Below are positions 49,883 through 58,546 of a stretch of DNA of 64,000 nucleotides, piece by piece. A program made the position numbers and the translations under genes. The notes beneath the pieces are model-generated. The model had not been told where the DNA came from, did not search any database, and was given only the letters and a program-made list of their open reading frames with translations. The stretch spans positions 1-64,000 of the forward strand of contig NZ_BANU01000033.1 in the NCBI RefSeq assembly GCF_000333035.1, in the 5' to 3' direction. Origin of the DNA: Gordonia sihwensis NBRC 108236 (GTDB lineage: Bacteria > Actinomycetota > Actinomycetes > Mycobacteriales > Mycobacteriaceae). Positions within the stretch are counted from its first letter, which is position 1, and each line of letters opens with the position of its first letter.

Positions 49883-51225
49883 GCCCCAACTGCTGTGGCA
49901 CCGGCATCCAGCAAGCCGGTCAGGTGGTCGACCGCGACATGGCAGTGAATCCTCACGCTGTCAACGAGCGTCTCCTCGTCGGCGTAGAACCCCGGATGAT
50001 GGTTCGCGAACATGCCCCGCCCGCCGGGTGCAGCCTCGAGTCTCGGGGATGGATCCATCGCCATCTGGGTGTCTTGGACGCCGAAGAGCAGGTAGATGCC
50101 GCCGAATTCTCTCACGAACACCGAGACGTCGTCGTAGCCCATCGTTGGAGGCACTTCGAACACCAGGCCGCGCGGGGTGCTGCGCCTCAGGGTCGGAAGT
50201 GCGGCATCGATCCACGCGCGCTCGTTGACCAGCGCTGGGACGTCTTGCAGGAAGCGAACGTCGACGGTGCATCCCTGTGCCGTCGCGTGCCCCTCGGCTG
50301 CCACCGACAGCGCTGCCTTGAGGTTGGCCAGGGTTGCCTCGTCTTGGCAGCGCAGCGTCCCGTGCACCGTGACCTTTTCGCCGACCACGTTGTAGCGCCC
50401 GATGTCCTCGACGTGGCCAAGGGTCACGGTCGCAGGGCGTGTCTGCTCGATCGTTCGCGTCACTGAGGCGGCCGCGGTGATGAATCCAGCGGCAGCGAGG
50501 AGCGGGTCGCGCGCAAGCCACGGCATCGCTGCATGAGCCTGGGTTCCGGCGAAGGTGACTGCCACCCGCGAGGAGGCCGCGAACTGGACGCCGGCCCGAT
50601 AGCCGACCACTCCCCGTGGGAGAGGGGAGACGTGCATGCCGAAGACCATGGTCGGCTCGATCCCCTGGAACGCGCCGGCATCGAGCATCGCTTGTGCGCC
50701 GCCTTCCTCGTCGAGTGGCGCACCTTCTTCTGTGGGTTGGAACACCACGAGCGCCTCTCCCGGGAGTACGTCGCGGATCGAGACGAGGACTCGTGCGGCC
50801 GCGAGGACCACCGCCATGTGGCAGTCGTGTCCGCAGGCGTGCGAGACCGGTACCCGCTCGCCTGTCTCACCACGGGCCTCGATTCGTGAGGCGTACGGCA
50901 GCCCGGTGGCTTCCTTGACCGGAAGCGCGTCCATGTCTGCCCGCAGAGCGATGCGACGATCGAATTGCGGAACGGCCCTGCCGCGGATGGTCGCGACGAT
51001 CCCATGCCCGGCCAGTCCCGATCGGATGTCGTCGACCCCGATCTCGCGTAGCTGTTCGATGAGGTAGGCAGCAGTCTGCGCTTCTCGGTTTGAGAGCTCG
51101 GGGTGCTCGTGGAGGTGTCGTCGCCACCGGACCAGGTCGGCCGCGGCGTCGGTGACCGCTTCGTCGATGCGGGCGTAGATAACAGCATCCCCGACTCGGG
51201 CAGAAGCTTCGGACGTCGTCTTCAC
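49879..51225 (-). CDS. M20-family amidohydrolase
   Basis: The 448-residue protein has features of M20D peptidases (hippurate/IAA-amino-acid hydrolase type): RRHLHEHPELSNREAQTAAY, ALRADMDALPVKEATGLPYA, HACGHDCHMAVVLAAARVL with metal ligands, VVFQPTEEGAPLDEEGGAQA, and HHPGFYADEETLV at the end. It should split amide bonds of N-acyl compounds. The start overlaps the reductase-hydrolase gene by four bases; the stop meets the IS481-type gene start. Confidence 0.88.
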   Translation of the reverse strand: MKTTSEASARVGDAVIYARIDEAVTDAAADLVRWRRHLHEHPELSNREAQTAAYLIEQLREIGVDDIRSGLAGHGIVATIRGRAVPQFDRRIALRADMDALPVKEATGLPYASRIEARGETGERVPVSHACGHDCHMAVVLAAARVLVSIRDVLPGEALVVFQPTEEGAPLDEEGGAQAMLDAGAFQGIEPTMVFGMHVSPLPRGVVGYRAGVQFAASSRVAVTFAGTQAHAAMPWLARDPLLAAAGFITAAASVTRTIEQTRPATVTLGHVEDIGRYNVVGEKVTVHGTLRCQDEATLANLKAALSVAAEGHATAQGCTVDVRFLQDVPALVNERAWIDAALPTLRRSTPRGLVFEVPPTMGYDDVSVFVREFGGIYLLFGVQDTQMAMDPSPRLEAAPGGRGMFANHHPGFYADEETLVDSVRIHCHVAVDHLTGLLDAGATAVGA

Positions 51226-53015
51226 GCGATCGATCCCTTGAGCAGTTCGACGAGAGCATCGCTGTGGGTCAGTTGTGGATGGTGCCCGGCACCCGGCACC
51301 GAGATCAGCTCCACGTTCGGAAGAGACTCGAACTGCTCAACCGCGCCTGAGGTGAGTGGATCGTCGGCTCCGGTGATGATGCGGACCGGACCGCCGAAGC
51401 GCGTCAGCGCCTCCCGCAGTTCGGCACGCCACTGCTTCGAGCCCGCACGGGCAAGCTGCTCGGCGACTCTCTTGGCGCTGCTTCGCTTGAGGTCGCTGAC
51501 GCTGGACTCGAGAGCGGCCGCGCTCGCTTCTGCTCCGGTCAGTTGGCGTGAGAGCCGTGCCGGGTCCGTGTGCCGCAGGTACGTGCATACGAGTGGCCGC
51601 AGTCGTGCCGTCGCACCCATCGGGGCTTGGAGGAAGAACGGTGCGATCAGCGTGAGAGATTTGACCTCGCCTGGGAACCGGTCAGCTGTCACCACTGCCG
51701 CGGCCGCACCGATGGAATGGCCGATCAGGTCGGCGGGCGCCCCGGCCAGCACCGCCGGCAGCCACTGTTCCCAGTCCTGAACACCAGTACCGCCGCTGAG
51801 ACCGAGGCCGGGCAGGTCAAGGACGCGCGCGTCGATGCCCGACGCGACGTCAGCCCACGTGTCCGCGTTCACGGGCAAGCCCGGAAGTATCACCCGGCTC
51901 GATCCCGGTACGCCGAGCTCGAATGTCCGGAGGGAACTGGCGTCCACGAATCGACGGCCGTCAGCCATGGCGGCGCCAAATCGATGCGCCACTAGGTAAT
52001 CGGCCCATCGCTCAAGGGACACCAGTGCGTCGGGCATCCGGATCCCGTGTCGGTCGGCGAACTCCTCGGCGGACTCGGTCGGGTAGCGGTCGGAGGACAG
52101 GAAGGTGAGCGTCTCCGGATCTGCTTTGGTGATCCGCTGCGGGAGCCGCTTGATGACACCGATCGGCATCCGCATGCGCGGGACCTTCACGCCGAGATGA
52201 CGGCCGACGTGCGTGAGCAGGTCTGCCAGCGGCGGAGTGTCGTCGTCGAGAACCCAATAGGCTTGGCCCGCTGCACCCGGATCGACCGCTGCTGCTGCCA
52301 TGAACGCCGCCAGGTAGTCGACTGTGACTACCGGGAGGAACGTCGATTCGTTTCCTGGCAACGCGGCTGCCGTGCCGTCCCAGATCTGCTCGATGGTGGT
52401 CGCCAGGCCGATGTGCTGGTCGGACTCTCCAGTCGCGCTGTCGCCGATCACGCTGGACGGGTTGACGATGGTCCAGGGAACTCCGCACTCCTGTGCTCGG
52501 GCCTGGAAGATCGCGTCAGATTCCACCTTTGACGCTTCGTAAGCGCCAAGCTCCTTGTAAACCTCTGTGCGGTGGTCATCGGACCACGGAATCGCTGACG
52601 GGTCTTGCCCGCCGACGCGGTAGCCCGAGACGTGCACGACTCGCTGCAGGTTGGGCAACTCGGCGGCGAAGTCGATCAGCTTCTCGACGATGCCGACGTT
52701 CGCGCTGCGTGCCTCGTGCGCGGTCATCCCAAATCGGTAGGACCCGGCACAGTTGTGGATCTCGGTCACCTCCGCGAATGCCGATGGGCCGCCGGCGACG
52801 ATCTCAGCAGCGTCGAAGTCGACGATCGTCGTACTGATGCTCCGTGTCAGGCCGTGCTCCCTGAGCCACTGCTCCACACGCGCTCCGGACTCGGCGGTCC
52901 GAACCGCCGCGGTGACGTTCGCGCCAGCCGCGGCAAGGGCCAGGACGAGGTGTCGGCCGACCAGTCCCGAAGCCCCGAAGACCAAGGCGTAACGGGAGTC
53001 CCCACGCGGTGTCAT
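51222..53015 (-). CDS. SDR reductase-alpha/beta hydrolase fusion
   Basis: The 597-residue protein joins an extended short-chain dehydrogenase (LVFGASGLVGRHLVLALAAA; the YxxxK site reads YEASKVESDAIF) to a C-terminal alpha/beta hydrolase with nucleophile LIGHSIGAAAAV, acid ITGADDPLTSG and His VPGAGHHPQLTHS. A fused reductase and esterase suggest a pathway on an ester or acyl compound. It is followed by the M20 enzyme and preceded by TetR with four-base overlaps. Confidence 0.85.
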   Translation of the reverse strand: MTPRGDSRYALVFGASGLVGRHLVLALAAAGANVTAAVRTAESGARVEQWLREHGLTRSISTTIVDFDAAEIVAGGPSAFAEVTEIHNCAGSYRFGMTAHEARSANVGIVEKLIDFAAELPNLQRVVHVSGYRVGGQDPSAIPWSDDHRTEVYKELGAYEASKVESDAIFQARAQECGVPWTIVNPSSVIGDSATGESDQHIGLATTIEQIWDGTAAALPGNESTFLPVVTVDYLAAFMAAAAVDPGAAGQAYWVLDDDTPPLADLLTHVGRHLGVKVPRMRMPIGVIKRLPQRITKADPETLTFLSSDRYPTESAEEFADRHGIRMPDALVSLERWADYLVAHRFGAAMADGRRFVDASSLRTFELGVPGSSRVILPGLPVNADTWADVASGIDARVLDLPGLGLSGGTGVQDWEQWLPAVLAGAPADLIGHSIGAAAAVVTADRFPGEVKSLTLIAPFFLQAPMGATARLRPLVCTYLRHTDPARLSRQLTGAEASAAALESSVSDLKRSSAKRVAEQLARAGSKQWRAELREALTRFGGPVRIITGADDPLTSGAVEQFESLPNVELISVPGAGHHPQLTHSDALVELLKGSIA

Positions 53016-53611
53016 CGCGTCCCTCCAACTGTCTGGCAGCGCTGGCTGATGAGTTCCGCCACGACGTCGGCGGCGGACACCAGCGGTTGGGTGCTCTGCA
53101 TGGCGCGCGAAACGATGACCGCGCCCTCGATCGTCGAGACGACAACGGTCGCCAGAGACCGGGCCTCATCGGCGCCAACCCCGCTAGCCTCGAGGAACGC
53201 GGCCGTCGGGGAGATCCACGACTCGAAGGCGGTCGCGCACGCCTGGCGCAGTCGCTCGCTATCCGCGCCCATCTCCAGAGTGACAACGGAGACCGGGCAC
53301 CCCAGCCGGAAGTTGCTCTCGCTGACGATGGTCGTCAGCGCCTCGATCGCGGCGCGGGCAGCCTCCGCGGGACCGCCCGCGGCAACCGCGGCCTCGACAA
53401 TCAGCGTCTCGAACTGCTTCGCCGCAAGCTCGACCGCGGCCACGCCCAGGCCCTCCTTCCCGTCAGGGAAGTGGAAGTAGATGGACCCCTTTGGGGCTGC
53501 GGCGTGTTCGATCACGGCGTTCAGCCCCGTGCCGCTGTAACCGCTGGTCTGGATCAGCTCGAGCATGGACTCAGCGAGCCGAGCCTTTGTCAGGTCTCCT
53601 TTGGATGCCAT
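53012..53611 (-). CDS. TetR-family regulator (LmrA/YxaF-like)
   Basis: The 199-residue protein has the TetR HTH (LIQTSGYSGTGLNAVIEHAA, APKGSIYFHFPDGKEGLG) and a C-terminal domain like LmrA/YxaF proteins (RLGCPVSVVTLEMGADSERL). It probably represses its own operon, since TAGACTGGTCTA lies just before the start. ATG 53611 is preferred to the start two codons earlier. Confidence 0.85.
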   Translation of the reverse strand: MASKGDLTKARLAESMLELIQTSGYSGTGLNAVIEHAAAPKGSIYFHFPDGKEGLGVAAVELAAKQFETLIVEAAVAAGGPAEAARAAIEALTTIVSESNFRLGCPVSVVTLEMGADSERLRQACATAFESWISPTAAFLEASGVGADEARSLATVVVSTIEGAVIVSRAMQSTQPLVSAADVVAELISQRCQTVGGTR

Positions 53612-53621
53612 GCCCACAGAA

Positions 53622-53633
53622 TAGACTGGTCTA
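53622..53633. promoter_or_regulatory. TetR operator candidate
   Basis: TAGACTGGTCTA is a palindrome (TAGAC-TG-GTCTA) eleven bases before the TetR start and followed by AT-rich CATATTTT. The TAGA...TCTA arrangement recalls known LmrA/YxaF operators. Confidence 0.65.
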
Positions 53634-53728
53634 CATATTTTGCAACCTAGTTGGAGGCGCCAACAACGTCATGGCCAGCAACATCTAGATGTTCCGTACG
53701 GTTTGTGTGGGAATGCCATACTTCAGGC

Positions 53729-54145
53729 GTGCTCCGAGACCTCGGCGCGACCTCCTGGGCCGTGGCCTACCACCTCCGCGCCGTAAGAACCGAGCGGGGA
53801 ATCAGCCTGCGCGGGCTGTCCTCCCTGATGAAGGAGGTTGAGTATCCGATGAGCCACGCGACCCTCTCGGAGATCGAGAGAGGCGACCGCCGCGTCACGG
53901 TTGACGACCTGACGGCCCTGGCTGCTGCTCTTGGTATAGCGCCCATCGCGTTCCTGCTCCCGGTGCCTAGGGACGGAGACGCTGACCCAAACGAGACCGC
54001 GAGGCTGACGGGCACCCCGGAGGTGCCACTGCGCCAGCTCACCGATTGGGTACGCGGCGAGTCCCCGCTGAAGGACGAGGACGACTCCTACGCCGTCGAG
54101 ACGTTCCGCCGCGCCTCCCTACCGCGCTGGCTCTGGAAGGGTTGA
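53729..54145 (+). CDS. XRE-type regulator before integrase
   Basis: The 138-residue protein has an XRE HTH (YHLRAVRTERGISLRGLSSL, MSHATLSEIERGDRRVTVDD). GTG 53729 has no ribosome site, but CATACT at 53717-53722 is seven bases before it, so a leaderless transcript is likely. The stop is one base before the integrase start. It probably controls the integrase as an immunity-type or Xis-like regulator. Confidence 0.75.
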   Translation: MLRDLGATSWAVAYHLRAVRTERGISLRGLSSLMKEVEYPMSHATLSEIERGDRRVTVDDLTALAAALGIAPIAFLLPVPRDGDADPNETARLTGTPEVPLRQLTDWVRGESPLKDEDDSYAVETFRRASLPRWLWKG

Positions 54146-54146
54146 G

Positions 54147-55346
54147 ATGGCAAGGCAGCAGCTCCCGCCCCAGATCAAGAAGAAGATCATCGGCCAGGAC
54201 GCCAAGGGCCGCGACGTCATCCGCTACGAGGTCGTGGTGGACGTCGGAGACCGTGCGGACGGCAAGCGCAAGCAGACCCGTCGCCGATTCAAGACCGAGA
54301 CCGAGGCGCGGGCGTTCCTGTCCCCAATCCTCGGCGACAAGACGCGGGGACTGCACGTCGCTCCCAACGATCTCACGGTCGAGAGAGCGGTAAGCAGTTG
54401 GTTGTCCTCGCAGCGAATCGAGCGCAAGACCTTCGAGGCGTACACCAACAATCTCCGTCCAGTGGTCGAGCAATTCGGCCCTCGCGCAATTCAATCCGTC
54501 ACGAAGGACGACATCGAACGTCTGGTGAAGGCGCTCATCGACGGCAGCACACCACGTGGTGTCTGGGCCGCTACCAGCATCAACCCGATGCTTTCGCGGC
54601 TACGGTCGCTGATGGACGACCTGATCGGCCAAGGAGTGCTCTCCCGCAACCCGGCGCGGCTGGTGAAGAACGTCCGCCGCGAGGACACGTTGAAGCCCGA
54701 CCCGCCGAAACGGACGACGCTCACATCTGAGCAGGTCCAGCAGCTCCTGGAGCACGTGAAGAACACCCAAGACGAGGTACTCATCTTGTTCTCGCTACTT
54801 GGGCTACGGCGTGCTGAAATCTGTGGTCTCCGTTGGTCGAACGTCGATCTCGACGCGAAGACGCTGACCGTCGAATGGCAGGTCGTTCCCACCAGCATCG
54901 GCACCGAAGTGAAGAAGCGGACGAAGACGACCGCAAGTACCCGTACACTCCCCCTACCTGAGCACGCGGTGAACACCTTGACCCGCGCCCGCCGTCGATA
55001 CCTCCGGGAACGCATGGCGTCCGGCTCAGCTTGGGCAGGTGACGAGGATGGCCATGTCTACTGGCAGCCCTCGGGCGCTGGTTACGCCCCTGGTACCGCC
55101 GATCAGCGCTGGAACAAGGCTATTGCCGACACTGGTCTCCCACGCCTGACCCTGCACGAGGGCCGACACACCGCCGCCACCCTCCTCCTGCTGGAAGGTG
55201 CTCCCCTCGCTGTGGTCGCCGCCTGGCTCGGCCACGCCAGCGCCGACGTGACACTGCGGGTCTACGCTCACGCACAGAAACAGGCGGTTGAGGCTGCTGC
55301 CTCGGCGTTCGACGCCATGTACACCACCAAGAACCCCGCTAAGTAG
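54147..55346 (+). CDS. int: Tyrosine-type site-specific integrase
   Basis: The 399-residue protein has all parts of phage-type tyrosine recombinases: an N-terminal arm-binding domain (GRDVIRYEVVVDVGDRADGK), a core-binding domain (TVERAVSSWLSSQRIERKTF), catalytic Arg in LLGLRRAEICGLRW near residue 220, HEGRHTAATLLL near 336, LGHASADVTLRVYAHAQ with Tyr near 372. It appears functional and is the likely integrase of the 53.7-58.5 kb island. Confidence 0.92.
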   Translation: MARQQLPPQIKKKIIGQDAKGRDVIRYEVVVDVGDRADGKRKQTRRRFKTETEARAFLSPILGDKTRGLHVAPNDLTVERAVSSWLSSQRIERKTFEAYTNNLRPVVEQFGPRAIQSVTKDDIERLVKALIDGSTPRGVWAATSINPMLSRLRSLMDDLIGQGVLSRNPARLVKNVRREDTLKPDPPKRTTLTSEQVQQLLEHVKNTQDEVLILFSLLGLRRAEICGLRWSNVDLDAKTLTVEWQVVPTSIGTEVKKRTKTTASTRTLPLPEHAVNTLTRARRRYLRERMASGSAWAGDEDGHVYWQPSGAGYAPGTADQRWNKAIADTGLPRLTLHEGRHTAATLLLLEGAPLAVVAAWLGHASADVTLRVYAHAQKQAVEAAASAFDAMYTTKNPAK

Positions 55347-55412
55347 CCGCCCGACGGCGGGGCAGGGGTGGCATCATGCTCGCGCGCAATCGCCTATGTC
55401 ACGTCCCTCGCT

Positions 55413-56333
55413 CTAGGGCTTCGTAGCTTCAAGGAACTTCCCGAGCGCGTCGAGATTGTGAGCCCAGAGGATCGTGAGTCCATCGTCCTGTGCGGCCTTC
55501 AGATTGTGGACCTTGAAGACGCCTGCGATCACGGCTGTAGGCACCGCGCCCAACGTGCCGAACTCAGCAATCCACGCTTTCGCCTTCACCGCCGCGTCGT
55601 TGTTCAGGCGCTTGACGCTATTGGTGAACGAGTTCGATACCTTGCACTCGATGGGCATTACCCGACCGTCCTGTAACCGAACAATCAAGTCCGCTTTACG
55701 CGTGCCGAACTTGCTTTCACGGCAGAACTCTCCCGGCGCGGGGGCATCGTTGAGGGTTGAGATTGTCCGTGTAGGCACCTGTGTCCAGTCCTGGCCAATC
55801 AGGTAGTCGGTGACCAATTCCTCCTGCTCGTTCTTCGACTCGTTGCGGCGAGCAGTCTGCATCTTCTGGGTGGCGATGAGAGCTGCTGTCGAGATAACGG
55901 CAACCTCACGCTCGGTCTGTGTCGGCTCCCGATCCTCCGACACCCATGGGAAGCGGCTGCGGTCCAGTCCCATGAGTATGGTGTCGATGACCCGCTGTGC
56001 TCCAGCGCCATCCTCGGCCCTCAGTCGCTGAGCGCTGAGTGTGGTGTTCGCCAGCACCTTCAGGTCGTCCTCACTGATCCAGGGCGAAGCGAGGAAGCGT
56101 ATGGCGGTCCTCATCTCTGAGCGTACAAGTAGGTCTACTGCGTGCTCCTTGAGTAGCGTCAAGTCCACTGTGCCCTCGATCAACTCATCGACGGCGAGGC
56201 GGAACTCCTCGAACTTGTCGAGGTACTGCTCAAGTGGTTCCCCCATCCGCGCTTCGGAGAACAATGCCTGAGACTTCGCGGCGTCCTCGGCGAACTGTTC
56301 TTCGGTCCAGCGGGGTGGCGGAACCTGAGCCAC
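55413..56333 (-). CDS. XamI-like restriction endonuclease
   Basis: The 306-residue protein matches XamI-type type II endonucleases (GTCGAC specificity in known members): the PD-(D/E)xK core is TRKADLIVRLQDGRVMPIEC followed by KVSNSFTNSVKRL, and the WTEEQFAEDAAKSQALFSEA start is typical. It begins at a GTG that overlaps the methylase stop by one base (TAGTG). The specificity here is inferred from family only. Confidence 0.8.
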   Translation of the reverse strand: MAQVPPPRWTEEQFAEDAAKSQALFSEARMGEPLEQYLDKFEEFRLAVDELIEGTVDLTLLKEHAVDLLVRSEMRTAIRFLASPWISEDDLKVLANTTLSAQRLRAEDGAGAQRVIDTILMGLDRSRFPWVSEDREPTQTEREVAVISTAALIATQKMQTARRNESKNEQEELVTDYLIGQDWTQVPTRTISTLNDAPAPGEFCRESKFGTRKADLIVRLQDGRVMPIECKVSNSFTNSVKRLNNDAAVKAKAWIAEFGTLGAVPTAVIAGVFKVHNLKAAQDDGLTILWAHNLDALGKFLEATKP

Positions 56334-57955
56334 TACGAGACCCCCACCTTCAGTATGTCGATGTTTGGTACCACCAGCCGTTCCATCTCCTTCGGCTCGA
56401 ACTTCGTCAGTCCTCCCGCGTACGTGCGTCCTGAATCGAGGGACACAGCGCCGCGTAGGTACTCCCCAAGGTTGTCAAGGACAGTCGCGCTCAACGGCTC
56501 TCGCGGATACAATCCGTGGGCAATGTTGATGTGCCGTGCATCGGCGTCATTGCGCACAAACGTCGGTGGCCGCCGAGCCATGTACGTCGCCAACAGCGGT
56601 GCTGCGTTGCGCAGACCCACGCTCCACCATGCCTTACGGGTCGAGGCTATGTAGCCCTCGTTCACCTTGTGCCGCTTGGCTATCCGCAGGAACTGATCAA
56701 CTTGCTTACGGTCGGTAGCGTCGAGTACGTCCAGGTCCACTGGTAGGTCGATGACCACCTTCAGCCCTTGGTGGGACGTCAATCGCGCTCCCGCGCTGAA
56801 CAGCTCATGTGCCTTGGTGACGGATGGGAACAGGACGGACTCAGGCAGCTTGATGCTGTCGCGGCGCTGTACCCATATGGCGTTAGCTCCTGTGACCGCG
56901 CCACGGTGCACGCGGCACAGTTCACCCAGCTCGACATAGCCAGCAGGAATCTTCGGGGTAACACGGGTCAGCACGGACCATCGTGATGACTCCGCCAGAC
57001 GCTGACGGGACACCCGACGCCCCTTGGAGAGGTTGCCGAGGTCGTCAACCCTCTCCACCCGCCGCAGCTTGATGGAGGTTGGCGCTGCGCCCACCTTGAA
57101 GCAAGTGATCGCTCCGGTTGTCTGAGCGTCGGCGAACGGTGCAGCGGACGGGTCGAGGACATGGATTGAATCACCGCCGAGTCCATCGAGCAGAAGCTGT
57201 CGCACCAACGAGCCGTAGTTAACATCCATCCACTCGGAACCGGTAATGAATGCGCCGAAGTCGCCCTTCTTCCCGAGTTGCGCTGTCGCAAGGAAGAAGT
57301 GGACGTGCAGCCCAGCGAGCGCAGAGGCTTTGAAGCCACGGGCCTTGGCGGTGCTTAACAGCCACTTCTTCCACTCGGCGGCGATCTGATGGTGGCGGAC
57401 ATACGGCGGGTTGCCGATGAACAACGTTGGACCGTGGACTTCAGGGAGTTCTAGGGAGCGGTAGTCACCTAGCCGGACCTCGGCACGGTCATGGAGGTTG
57501 TGGACAGCAATGTTCGCCCGCAGCATCAACGCTGAAAATGGGTCAACTTCGGCGGCAATGATGGACGACTTCGGGAACCTCTTGGCCGCCGCCAGGAGGT
57601 ACCGGCCTGAACCCGCGCCGGGATCAACGATGCGTACTGGTGTACCTTGTTCCGCAGCCCAGGAAGTCATCGCGGTGATGATCGAGGGCGGGGTATATGT
57701 CTGCCCGAGCGGGCGGCGGTCAGCGGGAGTCAGGATGCGGCAGTAGGTGTCCCCGAGCGGGTCGCCGCCGCGCTCGATGGTCTTGCGCAGTCGCCGCAAG
57801 GCGTCCTTCGTGAGCGGCAGCTCGGTGTCAGGAATCAACGCACGTTCAGCATCGGACAACGTGCCCACCGTGCAAGCGCCCAAGTCTGCCGCCAGGCGCG
57901 CGAGGTCGTGAAGGGTCGTTATGCGGCTCATATTCTGTAGGTTGTCAGCAGACAC
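56333..57955 (-). CDS. N6-adenine DNA methyltransferase (R-M partner)
   Basis: The 540-residue protein has motif I RIVDPGAGSGRYLLAAAKRF near residue 106, motif IV LFIGNPPYVRHHQI near 177, and RPLGQTYTPPSIITAMTSWA before, as in Eco57I/TaqI-type adenine methylases. It should protect the site cut by the XamI-like enzyme of the next gene. GTG 57955 or ATG 57931 could be the start; neither has a good ribosome site. Confidence 0.85.
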   Translation of the reverse strand: MSADNLQNMSRITTLHDLARLAADLGACTVGTLSDAERALIPDTELPLTKDALRRLRKTIERGGDPLGDTYCRILTPADRRPLGQTYTPPSIITAMTSWAAEQGTPVRIVDPGAGSGRYLLAAAKRFPKSSIIAAEVDPFSALMLRANIAVHNLHDRAEVRLGDYRSLELPEVHGPTLFIGNPPYVRHHQIAAEWKKWLLSTAKARGFKASALAGLHVHFFLATAQLGKKGDFGAFITGSEWMDVNYGSLVRQLLLDGLGGDSIHVLDPSAAPFADAQTTGAITCFKVGAAPTSIKLRRVERVDDLGNLSKGRRVSRQRLAESSRWSVLTRVTPKIPAGYVELGELCRVHRGAVTGANAIWVQRRDSIKLPESVLFPSVTKAHELFSAGARLTSHQGLKVVIDLPVDLDVLDATDRKQVDQFLRIAKRHKVNEGYIASTRKAWWSVGLRNAAPLLATYMARRPPTFVRNDADARHINIAHGLYPREPLSATVLDNLGEYLRGAVSLDSGRTYAGGLTKFEPKEMERLVVPNIDILKVGVS

Positions 57956-57961
57956 CGACAG

Positions 57962-58195
57962 TCAATCCTGCTTGATGCGGAATACACCGCGTTCGACCCG
58001 CTCGAAATATCGCTCGTCCTGAAGGGTCGAGCGATACGACGACGGTGGGCGTTCGCCGACTTCTGGCTTGATCGCCTCGGCGATCTGCGCGATAGTCGCT
58101 GGCTCGCCGCCAAGGCTTGCTAGGTACTCGCGGACGGCTTCCTTGAGCACACCGCGTGGACCACGCTTCTGCGCCACAATGACCATCCCTTCCAT
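57962..58195 (-). CDS. Small winged-helix protein of the R-M operon
   Basis: The 77-residue protein reads as a compact winged-helix or HARE-type domain (GVLKEAVREYLASLGGEPAT, IAQIAEAIKPEVGERPPSSY, ERVERGVFRIKQD). AGGA precedes ATG 58195. It lies seven bases before the methylase gene and may control the restriction-modification operon. It differs from the usual XRE-type C proteins. Confidence 0.65.
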   Translation of the reverse strand: MEGMVIVAQKRGPRGVLKEAVREYLASLGGEPATIAQIAEAIKPEVGERPPSSYRSTLQDERYFERVERGVFRIKQD

Positions 58196-58430
58196 GTCAG
58201 TCCTGCGCCTTTGGGAAGTCGACGTTAACAGCATGGATGCTGTCGCCCCAATAGGCTCGCGGCGGAGCAGACGGTGTGACAACTGCGGCGGACAGGCGAT
58301 GCAGGAGCTGTGGAGAGTCCCGGTCGTCTGGCTGATTGCTGCCCCACCTAGGGGACGTGACATCGCGTCGTTTGTCCCACTCGCCCCTGTCCGCGAGTTC
58401 CTGGCCGTTGTGACATTCTGTGACATTCAG

Positions 58431-58472
58431 AAACGCCCGGTGAATCGGAGTTAACCGAAACACCGGGCGTTT
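58431..58472. terminator. Hairpin terminator downstream of tRNA fragment
   Basis: AAACGCCCGGT (58431-58441) pairs perfectly with ACCGGGCGTTT (58462-58472). It lies ten bases beyond the tRNA 3' end on the minus strand, as expected for a native tRNA terminator. Confidence 0.75.
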
Positions 58473-58482
58473 CCCCTGCGTA

Positions 58483-58546
58483 TGGCGGTGGCGGAGGGAT
58501 TTGAACCCTCGGTGGGGGGTTACCCCACACACGCTTTCGAGGCGTG
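58483..58546 (-). tRNA. 3' half of tRNA-Ser(CGA), partial
   Basis: On the minus strand, the anticodon loop CTCGAAA (anticodon CGA) with its stem, a long variable arm GTGGGG...CCCCAC, a T-arm CGAGGGTTCAAATCCCTC, acceptor strand CGCCACC and encoded CCA can be read. The 5' half is missing: the sequence before CACGCC is integrase coding sequence. This is an attachment-site product rather than a working tRNA gene. Confidence 0.85.
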
